This document shows positions 10,060 to 21,500 of a stretch of DNA of 64,000 nucleotides, piece by piece (position 1 is the first letter of the stretch; each line of letters starts with the position of its first letter). The stretch is from positions 97,577 to 161,576 of the forward strand of contig WTXG01000074.1 in NCBI GenBank assembly GCA_022496185.1, in the 5' to 3' direction. Below the pieces are notes generated by a model that did not search any database, had not been told where the DNA came from, and saw only the letters and a program-made list of their open reading frames with translations. The DNA is from Multifurca ochricompacta. Taxonomy: Eukaryota; Basidiomycota; Agaricomycetes; Russulales; Russulaceae. The position numbers and the translations under genes were made by a program.

Positions 10060-11298
10060 ATGCTCCCACAGCAACGTCCTACAACTTCACAATCTATCAT
10101 GTCTTTCATTGCCACCAATGCTGCCGTTGACGCCTTTACTGCCACCACTGTAGTTGTCGAGAATTTCCCCTCCGCTCACCCTTCCATGTGTCCCTCCTCA
10201 CCTATTGATTACGAGGCTGCCAAGGCTTGGGTCAAGAATCAATCCCCTAACCCAAATGACGACTTTGACCACAGCAAGGAGCCACATCCGAACAACCTGC
10301 TAGGTATGGAGTTGGACAATGAAGTACCTGAGTTTCCCTTCTTTACCAATAACCCTAACTCCTCAATGTACTTCCCCCTCGAGATCACCATGGCTGATGG
10401 AATGACTGCCATCACCAAGTATATCTTCTACACCAATGGAGGGATGGACGTTGCTGGATGTATGAAGAAGGATGGCCCTGTTTATGGGGCCCCAGTTTAT
10501 TTAGAAGAAAGGTATACAGGGCGTCTTCACCATACAATGACCGATGAGCAACTCGGGCATCTGGCTGCTGAAGATTCTCGAGCCTTCGCCATTGACAAGG
10601 TACTGAATGACATGTGACTTCCACATCTCAAGGCAGAAGTGATGAGACTGCAGAAGAATTTGACATTATGCATGACACTCAACAAGCAGTACAAGGAGCA
10701 TGTGAAGATGATGGCAAGATTGACCAATGGGATGTTCCAAGTAGAACAGGAGCTGGTGGAGATCCGGAAAAGGTTGGAGACGGGGGATGCGTACCAGACC
10801 ATCACTGAGAGGTATGCCAATACATATGCACAACCCCTTCCCCCACAGTCATTGGGGGCTGCCCCAAGACTGCTGCCGAATCGATTCAAGATGCCACGCA
10901 TGCATGAGAACCCCTGCAGAGAAACGTGTTGGAGGTGCGACAGTAAGTACCATATCAGCTGGAACTGTCCCCTCAACCACAAGTGGTGCCGGCACTGTCG
11001 CAGCAACCTCCATTGGAGTCAGTTCTGCATCTTTTGCTGTGTAGGTGTCGCCCCAACAATTATCAATCTGTCTGGCTGGTGCAGCAAGTGCCTCTGTCAT
11101 AATGCGGGACACTGTGAACTGGACTGTCCAGTCCATGACCTATGTCACTTGTGTGGTCAGTGCGGCCCATATGGGTTCCTCTGTGCCCACTGATGTCTGC
11201 AGGATTCAGACAAGGAGAATTATATGCTGGATGATCATAATGTAGCTGACGATTATCTGGACTTAGTGCAGGATGATGATGGTACAAGTTGTTTCTAG
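10060..11298 (+). pseudogene. G1 ORF3: coiled coil and zinc-knuckle protein, two stops
   Basis: The third gene of the element, between pol and the 3' LTR. It starts at MLPQQ (10060) or MSF (10099) and ends at TAG 11296-11298. An acidic N-terminal part (PNDDF, HPNDLLG) is followed by a conserved YFPLEITMA block, a helix rich in Lys, Arg, Glu and Leu, and Cys/His motifs CWRCDSKYH and WCRHCRSNLH. TGA at 10615-10617 and 11191-11193 replace probable CGA codons. No signal peptide or membrane segment is seen, so it is not an envelope gene. I do not recognise a described family. Confidence 0.8.
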
Positions 11299-11329
11299 CC
11301 AGGTCTGCTAGAACCAGAAGAGGGGGTGA

Positions 11330-11925
11330 TGTTACAATCCTTGCCAAGTAACCCCGTTTTCTTCACCCTCCCTAACGATGACCCCTCTTTACCGCCCACC
11401 CTGCACTTCATGATCACATCTCTGTCCTGGGACCCCTCACATGCCTTGCTCCCATCCCCGTGACTTGCTTTGGACTTGTTGACACGTTGTTTACATATGT
11501 TTGACCTCTTGTCTTTTATCTTGCTATCTCTTTATCTTTACGACCAGACACTTACTTAATACCCTATCAGAAGCCAGGCTTTATGCCCTCCGCTTTCATA
11601 TATTCAGGCCCACCTGACTCTAGTTTCTTATCTCAGAGGCGCCCACTTGATTACATATATAAGTCTGCTGTAACTACATTGTAGACCTCAGACTTGACTT
11701 ATTGAATACATTGGTGCTTGTCTTCTGGACATCCCTTTGGATCTCTGACTCAGTTGTCTCCAAGTGCTTCTGGCACTTCTCCGTTCAACATTGTCTTAGA
11801 GTACAGCCTCTTTGACTTTGACTTGCTCCACTTATAACTCCAAGAAGCCTTATTGGTTTCTTACCTGAACCAACAAATTGCGCTGTCACACAAGTCATGT
11901 GGAATGTCCTGCACCAGACATAACA
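11330..11925 (+). repeat. G1 3' LTR
   Basis: 596 bp, TGTTACAATCC to GACATAACA, after the polypurine tract AGAAGAGGGGGTGA (11316-11329). It contains a TATA box and the start-site motif AGACTTGACTT, a CpG-decayed form of AGACTCGACTT. It is closest to the G6 LTR. Confidence 0.92.
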
Positions 11926-13002
11926 TCATGCCTGTTTTACAGGTTATGGGCCCTGGCCATGCTTTACTGATCTGCACTTTTCTTTGATCAGTCCAAACAA
12001 CCTTCAAAGCTCACAAGCTTCAAGACTTTTCTTCCCAATAATCTTTCTTGTGAGCTTCAAATCCTTTTTACTTGCCCTTAACTGTCCACAAGGTGGTGTG
12101 CTTTATGTGCCCACCTTGATCTGTCTGGCTAGTCCCTCAGGGGATTCTTGCAAGAGGTGATGAGGGACCCTAAGTGGGTGAAACACCTTGAGTTCCTCAT
12201 GTGCACTCTAAGTAAATAGTATTCTTAGTTATAGCTGGGTTTTTGTCCCATCCATAGTCTTAGTAGGCCACTTGCCCAGAAGGCTTGGGGCTATAGGTTC
12301 AGTCAATGCTTGGCTTGATCCGTAAGCCAGGTTTAGTGACCTGCAGGTAGAGTTTAGGGTCTAGAACAAGGCATGGGTAGTCACTCCCATGACGCTTGGG
12401 CTCAATACAAGTAGGCTTGAACTACTATAGTAGATACACAGTAGCTAGAAGGCTTCATCTCTGGGCAGAAGTACCTGCTGCTGTAATTGGGGGTTCACCC
12501 CAACCAGAGGAAACCTGATAGTCTACTATAGTCATGGCCCCAATCATCTAGGGCTTAATCATGGACTCCACCACCAGCACTAGAGGAAGGGCTCTACACC
12601 CTTTGTCTCTAGTGGAACTTGCAGTTGGCTCCTCCATGACATGACTCCCCATCTACTTACACAATGTCCCCCTGATGTGGGCTTAGGACTTGTTGTAGAT
12701 GGCGCTAGACAGCTTACTATACTACTTAGAAGACACACATCAGAGGCAGGACTTCTTTAAGTTCTGAAGCATAGTGCCACAGAATGGACAGGCCCTCTTA
12801 AATGAGACCTGGACAACTGGTTCTAACTGCTCCTTGGAACCAGGATCAAACCTTTTTTTAAAAAATCATCTCAAATGTCTTCCATTGTCTTCCCCTCCAC
12901 CTTCAAGTTTGATAAACTTGATGGCTCCAACTGGCAGCAGTGGTCGGTGTCCTTCACTGCCCTGTTGAGGATCAATGGGATGAAGAGGCACATCACACAT
13001 GA
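11926..13002 (+). mobile_element. Copia C2 remnant: LTR end, primer site, leader, gag start
   Basis: Sixteen bp of the LTR end (11926-11941) precede GGTTATGGGCCCTG at 11942. The leader includes the conserved hairpin at 12578-12614. Gag begins at ATG 12875 (SSIVFPSTFKFDKLDGSNW) and is cut at 13002 by the C3 LTR, with presumed TSD catga (12998-13002). The rest of C2 lies outside the window or is lost. It is the oldest layer recognisable on the left side. Confidence 0.85.
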
Positions 13003-13506
13003 TGTTGAACACAGAAGATGTTTGGTGATGCTTCAGGCATCAGGTGATTAGATTAGCTGCTTTGTAGATTAGATTAGATACCGGAGTTTTGGACTTTTAC
13101 ATTATCATTATTACTTTCTTTCTCACATTCTGCAGTAGCTGACTGATACACCATGTAACATGTGATTTCTGTAGTAGCCAATGGCCTTATGCCCTCTTGT
13201 TTATTGTTTGGACTTTGTCTGGCACTTGTGGACTTATTCCCAGTGCACAGACCATCCCTTGAGATGTATATAAGGGTGTCTGTTTCGTCTCTTACACTTC
13301 AGAGTTTCCTTCACCTCTGAAGTGTAAGTCCCTTCTCTTACTTACTATCATACCTTGAGACTAATGCTCTTAGTAGTAACTTGTCTTTGTCTAGGTCAGT
13401 AGTATAGTATAATAGAGTTTCCTTCACCTCTGAAGTTAACTTGTCTTTGTCTAGCCTAACCTGCTAACTTTACAGTCAGTATGCTGCGCTCCATCCCTGT
13501 TCAACA
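13003..13506 (+). repeat. C3 5' LTR
   Basis: 504 bp from TGTTGAACA to TGTTCAACA, which are perfect inverted termini. E1 is 13301-13323, intron-like A 13324-13376 (GTAAGT, GACTAAT, TAG), E2 13377-13394, and the joined copy 13414-13454. Lineage-specific bases in E1 and E2 are identical in the joined copy. Confidence 0.92.
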
Positions 13507-13647
13507 GGTTATGGGCCCTGGGCATGCTTTACTGATCTGTTCTCTTATTTGATCAGTCCAACCTCTCTTCAAGCTCACTGCTTTAAGACTCCTCCTTTCC
13601 CAATCAAAGTCACAGTGAGCTTTGATTTCTTTTGTCTCTTGCCCTTA

Positions 13648-14234
13648 TGTTATGAACCCCGTCTCTTCCTGTCTTCTTTTTCTTGCCCAACAATGACCCC
13701 TCTCTGCCACCCACACTCCATTACCAGATCACATCTCCATCGTGGGACCCGTCACATGCCCTGCACCCCTCCCCATGACCTCTTTTGAATGTACTTGTTT
13801 ACTTACTGTTTTCCCTTGTTTGGTTTATCTTCTTATCTTCTTATCGTATGACCAGACAATTACTTAATTCCCTATCAGTAGAAGCCAGGCTTTACACCCT
13901 CCGCTTCCGTATATTTGGGCCCACCTGACTCTATGCTCTTATCTCTTAGATGCCCACTGAATTACATATATAAGTCCACTGTAGCTACCTTGTAGACCCC
14001 AGACTCGACTTATTGAATACATTGGTGCCTGTCTTCTGGACATCCCCTTGATCCTTAGCTCGTTTGTCTCAAGTACTTCTGGTACTTTCCACTCAACATT
14101 GTCTCAGGGAACAGCCCCTTTGACTTTGACTCACTTCACCTGAACTCCAAGGAACCTTATTGGTTTCTTACCTGAACCCGCATAGCTGAAGCTGTCACAC
14201 AAGTTGTGTGGAACGTCCAGCACCGGACGTAACA
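13648..14234 (+). repeat. G2 5' LTR
   Basis: 587 bp, TGTTATGAACCCC to GGACGTAACA. It carries a TATA box and the AGACTCGACTT start motif. The primer site just behind it reads AAGTTGAGTCT, one CpG transition away from a perfect 11-nt complement. Confidence 0.94.
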
Positions 14235-15701
14235 TCAAGTTGAGTCTCTCATCGTGGCTTCCAGCCACAGTCAGACCCTCTTTAAAGAAGAACCCATTAA
14301 ACGAAGGGACGAGCCTGACCTTTCACAACAAGTACTTGGCTCTGCCACCTGGAAAGACTTTGAAACCGAGTTTGGATACTATGTCTATCACAATGGAAGA
14401 TACCAACCAGTAGAATACGACAACAAAAGGAGAGTTTGGTATTGTATCCAATACTTGGATAGCCGAAATTCCTGGGTAACAACCTGACCAGCACCACCAG
14501 AGTTCGGACTAGGACCATGGAGAGAGAATCCCCTGGCCATCATTACAGACTCCAAACCTGAAGAATATATAGAAGAACATAGTGAAGAAGCACTGGTATT
14601 AGCGTCGTCTACAGCCCCAGTTGCACCCGGAGTTGCCACGTCCAGAGCCCCTGCTTTGACAACTCCCCAGATATCCATACAGTCCACCAACACCGTCACC
14701 CCGTCCTATCAAAATATGTCTACCATTGCTGCCCAGCTCCCAGACCCAGCTCCTCCCCCACCCCTGGCCATGTTACCACCAAACATTCCCCCACCATCGG
14801 GACATCTGTCAGGTGTACTACCACAGACGTTCACAGGAGATCAGTCTCAAAGCAAGAAATTCATGTTGGAGTTCACTACCTTCAAAAACTTCACGATGTC
14901 CCCCAGATTATCAACCCCTTCCAGCACGCCAATCTCTTCCTATCGTTAATCCGAGGAGAAGCTGTGGATGACTGGACAATGGAACAGCTGGAATGGCTGA
15001 ACGAGCAGATTTAAAGTGGGCATCGCACCACTAGCAAAGGCCTGTGGGAAACCATTGCCCAAAGGTTTAAAGATGCATTCACAGACGGACAGGCCAAGCA
15101 GAAGGCTGCTCGAGAATTAAAGGCTCTGAGGATGGAAAAGGGAGAACTAGATGCCTATGTGGCAAAGTTCAGAAGCCTGGCCAACAGGGCCAGCTATGAT
15201 ACGGATGAAGAGGCAACACTGGACCTCTTCTCCCAGGGACTGCCCAACCTGCTTGTAAAGAATATTATCCAGTTCCACCACCCTCATGACTGGGACACAT
15301 GGGTTGATGCTGCTCGACAACAACAGCAGGATTATCTTGACTTCCAGACTCATTTTGGAGTCGACACAAAGAAAGGAAAGACCCGCGACCAATGGAAAGC
15401 AGCTTTCAGAGTTAAGCCCATGCACCACTCCCAACGTGACCCAAATGCCATGGATACATTGGCAGATAGAACCCAAGCAAGAGCCACACTTATGGAAGAT
15501 GAAAGGCAAACATTGATGAAGGAAGGAAGGTGCTTTTGATGTAAAGCACAAGGGCATATGTCAAGGGAGTGTCCAAAGAAGGGAGCACGAGCAGCTGAGG
15601 CGACAACTGTGCCTAGGGCATAGCACGAGTCCGGGTAACTCACGAGTTTTTTGAGTAGAGCTGTGGGAAAACTCGCGGGTATTGATACTCGCGGATCCGG
15701 G

Positions 15702-16768
15702 TAGTGATTGGCAGGGGTAACCCTGGGGTATCCTCGTTGGTACCCGTACCCGTACCCATACCCATCACTACAGGTACAGGTAACCCGCAGGTTACCCGTG
15801 GGTCACCCATGAAAACATGTGCAAGTTTTTTACTTGCATCACGCATTTCGGATACCTGGCCTGGGACTTCCCGGTCAAGGAGATATGCACTTGGACACAA
15901 CATGTTCATTTATGGCTACTCAAGATCCCTCAAAATTCCTATTTTATGTTCATAAGATTAAGATAATTTATTATTCTATTTTTATTTTATTATTCTGGTT
16001 TTAATTTTATACGAGCGTGACTGTTCTTTGCATTTCTGCGCATTTTGGATAAGTGGCCCAGGCCATCCCGGTCAAGGAGATAAGCACTTGGACACAACGC
16101 ATTCATTTATGGCTACTCAAGATCCCTCAAATATTGTTGGTTTATGTTCAGAAGATTAAAAGGATCCTTTATTTACATTATTATTTTATTATTCTGCTTT
16201 CATTTCATACAAGCGCGACTGTCCTTGTGCGTTTAAGTCAACCTTCCTTAATAGGAAGGAGGTCAGACCACCATGCGATGCAATGTAGTTGCTGCCCCAT
16301 GCAGCTTGTAGATACACGTGGGCCTTTTTTCAGTAAACTAATTTGATAATTAGATTATATTATAGTCTAAAGTAGTCTAGAGAGTATTTTAGATAGTGCC
16401 AGACTGGCAGAATTGGTCGCATGTTGATAAAACAGGTGCATCATGATTTTCAAGAAGTGGATCACTGATAACACTTTTATTTTACATCACACCATTAATC
16501 TGCTTTGATATTTCATATGATAATACTAGAACATATTTAAAGATACCATATAGCATACATCAGATGAGATCTTTTATTTTTGTGGCTGCAGATGTGTTTT
16601 ATCTTAGAATTTCTACTGATCTTGTCAATGCATAATTGGTGCCTATACCTGCCAAACCCGCTGCACGGGTATGGGTTTCCACGGGTTGGGAGCTGTATAC
16701 CCATACCTGTACCCGGCAAAACCCATGGCGCTTACCCACGCGGGTATGAAAACCCTTGACAATCACTA
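15702..16768. mobile_element. hAT-B: non-autonomous hAT-like element inside hAT-A
   Basis: Termini TAGTGATTGGCAGGGGT and the inverse of TAGTGATTGTCAAGGGT; TSD gatccggg/gatccagg (15694-15701 and 16769-16776, one mismatch). Subterminal TACCCGTACCCGTACC repeats are present at both ends. The middle consists of two units of about 195 bp. No transposase is encoded. It is the same family as hAT-C at 58756-60160. Confidence 0.82.
15837..16230. repeat. Tandem 195-bp units within hAT-B
   Basis: Two diverged units (about 15837-16035 and 16036-16230). Each starts with a GCATTT(C/T)GGATA-like motif, then CCCGGTCAAGGAGATA, then TTCATTTATGGCTACTCAAG, and ends in an A/T-rich stretch with TTTTATTATTCT and a CGACTGT-like motif. 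hAT-C has three units, so the array expands or contracts between copies. Confidence 0.7.
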
Positions 16769-16805
16769 GATCCAGGTGATCCATGGGAAAATACTCATGC
16801 AGATC

Positions 16806-17407
16806 TGTTATGCTCAGAGGGGCGTACGCGGTCGAGTGCGGGCGGCTAGGTCACAGACAAGGTCGGGACAATCTTGGGTCGATGCAGAAGACAATAAGTC
16901 CGACGCAGGGTCTACCAGAGTCACAGGCTCAGTGTACAAGTCACAGAGGACGAGTACCAAAGGGACAAGTTCGGGTGGTGAGACGCAAGGAAGGAAGTTA
17001 AAGGTCCACAAGGCTACTGATTGTCACAGGAGCTCAAGATGGGGAACCATCTGAGCGAGACTAGCTAGGGTATATATACATGCTGGTACTAGCTTAGTCA
17101 TCCATTCTTATCAGGCTTATCTAGACGCTTGTGGTTCTGGATGTGTGACTATGGAACCTTCCATCAGAACCAGTGCCACCATCTTCCCACATCAACTAAG
17201 GTTCAGGGTCCTTCTGTACACGAGGCATCAAACCTTACTGTCACATGATCTGCTTCTGTACCTCATGCCGTATCTGTCTTCTGGACTTCGGCGTGGGACA
17301 TCATGACTAAGCCGGCGATGTCCTTGCGGACCCCGCGCGGCTGCTGTCACTGCTTGTGTGTCCCCCACGTCTTGCCGTCTGTCGGGTACGCTGGGTAGGT
17401 CGTGACA
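16806..17407 (+). repeat. Solo LTR X1 of a third LTR family
   Basis: 602 bp, TGTTATGCTCAGAGG to GGTCGTGACA, TSD agatc (16801-16805 and 17408-17412). A GGTATATATAC box is near 17070. It is unlike the gypsy and copia LTRs of the window. Its only relative here is X2, 40967-49067. No internal region of this family is present, so the coding type is unknown. Confidence 0.85.
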
Positions 17408-17525
17408 AGATCCGGGTATTGATTTTGGCACCCCAGGTACCCGCACAGGTACTTGCAGAATACTCGTGGGAATATTATTATATAAAATTATTTTTTTACT
17501 AGGCTCGTCAACCTAGAACAGAAAT

Positions 17526-17601
17526 GGCTGAAACATGGATTGAACCTAAGACCTCCAGGAACAAGCTCGGTCCGGTGCTCTAACCACTAAGCCACCCAGC
17601 C
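17526..17601 (-). tRNA. tRNA-like segment, probably a pseudogene
   Basis: On the minus strand a 76-bp segment has a perfect A box (TGGCTTAGTGG) and B box (GGTTCAATCC), a 7-bp acceptor stem (GGCTGGG with TTCAGCC, two G-U pairs) and a good D stem (GCTT/GAGC). The anticodon arm pairs poorly and the T stem is weak, so no anticodon can be assigned safely. It lies in hAT-A. It may be a captured tRNA, a decayed tRNA gene or a SINE head. Confidence 0.45.
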
Positions 17602-17659
17602 TCACTGGTAAAGGCACACAATATATTATATATAGGGTTATGCAGAATTGATTTTATCA

Positions 17660-17943
17660 CTTGTATCTATTTAATTGTGAACGCGTTTTGATCTTATCAC
17701 TTGTATTATCTTAGATGTATATCTTTAGTATCTAATTAATTGTGAACACATTTTTGATCTTATCACTTAGATGTACATCCCAAGTATCTAATTAATTGTG
17801 AACACATTTTGATCTTATCACTTGTATTAGATGTATATCCCAAGTATCTAATTAACTGTGAACACATTTTTGATCTTATCACTTAGATGTATATCCTAAG
17901 TATCTAATTAATTGTGAATGTGTTTTTGATCTTATCAATTAGG
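17660..17943 (+). repeat. A/T-rich minisatellite in hAT-A
   Basis: About five tandem copies of a 56-65 bp unit built on GTGAACACATTTTTGATC, TTATCACTTAGATGTA and CCCAAGTATCTAATTAATT. Units differ by an inserted TGTATTA-type segment. No coding potential. Confidence 0.85.
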
Positions 17944-18530
17944 CGTGATCCCGGCATCTCTGTACCGACATGTGCCAATGCATGCATTCTTAAGCCTACC
18001 TTCCTAGATAGGAAGGCAATGCACGGTCCAATCGGCGTGCCCCACACTTCGCATTTTTTCGCGTTTTTTTGCATTTCTATAGATATTGTAACTGATTCTT
18101 GTTTTATTTTGGATCGGATGCATGATCTGACTTGAAACTTCGTGGGATTGTAGTAATATATATATTCTTTCTGTGTATGCAAGATGAAGATCTCTGGCTG
18201 CCTCAAACCTTACAAGTAAACCTATGAGTATACCCACGAGTACTCGGATCCATGCGAGTATAGGACTTGCAGCTCTGGGTGATCCGTGGGAACATACTCA
18301 TGCGGATCCGAGTATGGGATTATCTAATCTAAATACCCACGAGTTCGGATCTGGGTAACTCACAAGTGCACTCGTGCTAGGCCCTAACTGTGCCTATACG
18401 CAACAACCTGCCGACAGTTGACAAGAAAATGCCAACAAAGGAAGAAAAGGCGCAAGAAATATGGACAAGTATGATGAAGGAGGATGAAGAGGTGCGAGCC
18501 ATCTTGGCAGAGAAGGCATTCGCAAAGAAG

Positions 18531-18575
18531 GATTTTTGATCAGCTCAAACCCAGCAGCCTGGGCATGAGCACTAC
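18531..18575 (+). promoter_or_regulatory. G2 gag-pol -1 frameshift site and stem-loop
   Basis: GATTTTTGATC ends gag with TGA, while pol is open in the -1 frame, entered at TTG 18536. Directly downstream GCTCA pairs with TGAGC, and inside it CCCAG pairs with CTGGG. The same T5-TGA string and 4+4 bp core stem recur in G3, G4 and G5. Confidence 0.6.
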
Positions 18576-21500
18576 ATGTAACTTCTGTGTATACTAGTTG
18601 CTTCAAGTCTTTGAAAATACCAGTACATTTCGAAACTGCACAGAAGACGGCCAACCGTGATATCCTGATTGACTCAGGAGCCACGGATAACTTTATCAGT
18701 CCACAGATGGCAAGGACCATGGGATTGGGGATGCTGGCACTCCCCCAGGAAAAGAATATTTGGAATATAGATGGAACTGCCAACCGAGCAGGGAAGATCA
18801 CTCATTACATGGACCTTAACGTCCAAGTAGGGGAAAGGATGAAAGCCATTCACTTCCTGGTTACCAACTTAGGCGATGAAGATCTAATCCTGGGATATCC
18901 CTGGCTTGCTGCCTTCGAACCAAAGATCAACTGGAGTGATGCGACCATGGATAAGGACTTCTACCCCATTCTTATCACATCAATAGGGTATGACTATGCA
19001 GCCCAACACTCTGCAGTACGTAGAATAGAGGAAGGAAGTGATGACCTTGGCCACTGCTTTGCTACCAAAGCCTCAGAACTTGCTCAGAAGGCAGTGGAAG
19101 GCCAGGTGGAAAAGACCTTCAAGGAGGTAGCGCCAGAGGAATACCATCGACACTGGAAGGTGTTTTCAGAAGAAGAATCGCAATGCTTCCTGCCTGCACA
19201 GCCATGGGACCACGCCATCAAATTCACTCCTGACACCCCAGCAGCAATCAACTGCAAAATCTACCCACTGTCGCAAAAGGAACAGACAGCACTTACCGCA
19301 TTCCTTGAGGAACACCTGGCAAAGGGGTACATTTGTCCATCGAAATCACCATATGCATCACCATTCTTCTTTATCAAGAAGAAAGATGGCAAGCTTTGAC
19401 CTGTCCAGGATTATCGATGAATAAATGCTCATACTGTAAAGAACGCCTACCCTCTACCACTTATATCCGAGCTCATTGACACCATGAGAGACAAGTCCCT
19501 GTTTTCAAAAATGGATGTCCGCTGGGGCTATAACAATATTCGGATCAAGGAGGAAGACTGATGTAAGGCAGCATTCAAAACTAACCAGGGGCTCTTTGAG
19601 CCAAACGTCATGTTCTTCAGTCTTACCAATTTGCCTGCCACATTCCAGTCTATGATGAACCACATTTTCTGTGACCTTATTCTCACTGGCGAAGTGGTGG
19701 TGTACATGGATGATATATTAGTGGCCACCCCAGATGATCTGACCCATCATCGAAAATGAGTACATCAAGTATTGGACATCCTTCATGAACACGATCTGTA
19801 TCTCAAACCAGCCAAATGCATATTCGAACAACTGAGTGTGGAGTACCTGGGAGTCATCCTAGAGGGAGGACATGTGCATATGGATCCAGTGAAAGTACAA
19901 GGAATCCGGGAATGGCCCATACCCACATGCGTCAAGGATGTACAGTCCTTCATTGGATTTTGCAACTTTTACCAATGCTTTGTCAAAGGATTCTCGGGGA
20001 TCGCCCAGCCGCTGAATGGATTATTGAAGAAGGATGTACCTTGGCATTGGACAAGTGAACAACAACAAGCCTTTGAACGAATTCGAGATATCATTGGCGC
20101 AGAACCAGTCTTATTACAACCTGATCTGAATGAACCCTTTGAGCTTGAAGTTGACGCATCTCACTTTGCCACTGGAGCTGTACTGAATCAGTGGGACGCA
20201 GCAGGCTTACTCCATCCAGTCGCCTTCTACTCAGAGGCATTCTCACCAGTGGAGCAAAATTACAACATTTGGGACAGAGAGTTGCTTGCCATTGTGAAAG
20301 CACTACGACATTGGCGACCATACCTCGCGGGGACCCCTCACAAAACTATTATTCACACCGACCATTCCAATCTTCTCTACTGGAAAGAGCCCCACAAGAT
20401 CAGTTGAAGGGTTGCCCACAAAGTCTTGGAGCTGGAGGAGTACAACTTTGTCTTAAAGCACATTGCAGGGAGTCGCAATGCACACACAGATGCCCTGTTG
20501 CAATGATCTGATTTAAACAATGGAGAGAAGGACAACAATGATATCACTGTACTCCCTGAAGAAGTCTTCGCAAAAACAGCTGTTGTCAGTCTTCATGATA
20601 TGGACTTGTGGGCCCAAGTGTCGCAAAACATGAACCAACAGTTATGCGAATCATGGGCAGAGGCACATAATCTGAAGAAGGTCAAAGGCCTTTGGTGGAA
20701 GGATGGGGATCGTCTCATTGTCACCAGTGGCGACAACATTAAGAGGGGGGTGATCCATTTTCACCACGACCTTCCCTCTGCAGGACACCCTGGCATCGCC
20801 AACACATACGCTCTTGCCAAGTGAGACTACTGGTGGCCCAATATGAAAAAGGACGTCGAGGAATACGTGAAAGGCTGTGCAGATTGTCAGGCCAACAAAG
20901 TAAACACACACCCAAGTAAACCAGTGCCATTTCCAATTACCCCACGACATCACTACCCTTCCAAACTATCGCAATGGACTTCATCACCAAACTCCCCATC
21001 TCTAGAGGCTTTGATTTGATCCTGACCATCACCGACCATGATTGTTCTAAGGTGGCACTATTCATACCGTGCAATGAGTCTGTCACAGTGGAAGGAGTAG
21101 CCAAACTTTACCTAGACCATGTCTTCAGACACTATGGCCTCCCCAAAAAAATCATCTCTGACCGCGATCCACGCTTTACCTCCATGTTTGCTAAGGTGCT
21201 TTGCAAGACCCTGGACATCACACAGAACATTTCAACTGCCTATCACCCGCAGACAGATGGACAATCAGAACGAACAAACCAATGGCTTGAACAATACCTT
21301 TGGTTCTGGTGTAATGGACAGCAGGATGACTGGGCAGACTGGCTGGCAACTGCAGAATTTGCGCATAACTCTTGGCCCAATGGTATGATGAAAACCCCAC
21401 CATTCTCCCTTATCATGGGATGGACACCATGGACCACATGGACCAGCAAACCCATGAAGGTACCATCAGCCACTCAGTGTATCGACCAATGGGAAGAGGT

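Larger units (their letters stand above)
15614..18386. mobile_element. hAT-A: non-autonomous hAT-like element
   Basis: It begins TAGGGCATAGCACGAGT and ends in the inverse of TAGGGCCTAGCACGAGT, with a perfect 8-bp TSD actgtgcc (15606-15613 and 18387-18394). Eight-bp duplications and TAGNG termini are typical of the hAT superfamily. Subterminal repeats of the ACTCGGATCC type occur near both ends. No transposase ORF is present. It contains hAT-B, solo LTR X1, a tRNA-like segment and a minisatellite, leaving roughly 1.1 kb of its own sequence. Confidence 0.82.
14254..18539 (+). pseudogene. gag: G2 gag, split by hAT-A
   Basis: The frame starts with a GTG at 14254 in a conserved context; there is no upstream ATG in frame. 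The order follows G5 gag: an N-terminal domain (LGSATWKDFETEFGYYVY), a Pro-rich linker, a retrotransposon gag capsid domain (near 14860-15400) and a CCHC knuckle near 15530, damaged by TGA at 15537-15539. The frame shifts near 14485 and 14940. hAT-A (15614-18386) interrupts the segment after the knuckle. The C-terminal tail ends GAT TTT TGA at 18531-18539, the shift site into pol. Confidence 0.87.

Noticed and set aside
10060..11298. ORF3 as an envelope gene
   Set aside because: Its position fits, but there is no signal peptide, transmembrane stretch or furin-like site; the C-terminus is a Cys/His knuckle array instead.
17660..17943. CRISPR-like array
   Set aside because: Units are contiguous minisatellite repeats without unique spacers, in a eukaryotic transposon.
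17413..18386. A host gene in hAT-A or in leader regions
   Set aside because: The longest frames are short, lack domains and overlap repeats. No intron-exon structure is evident outside the LTRs.
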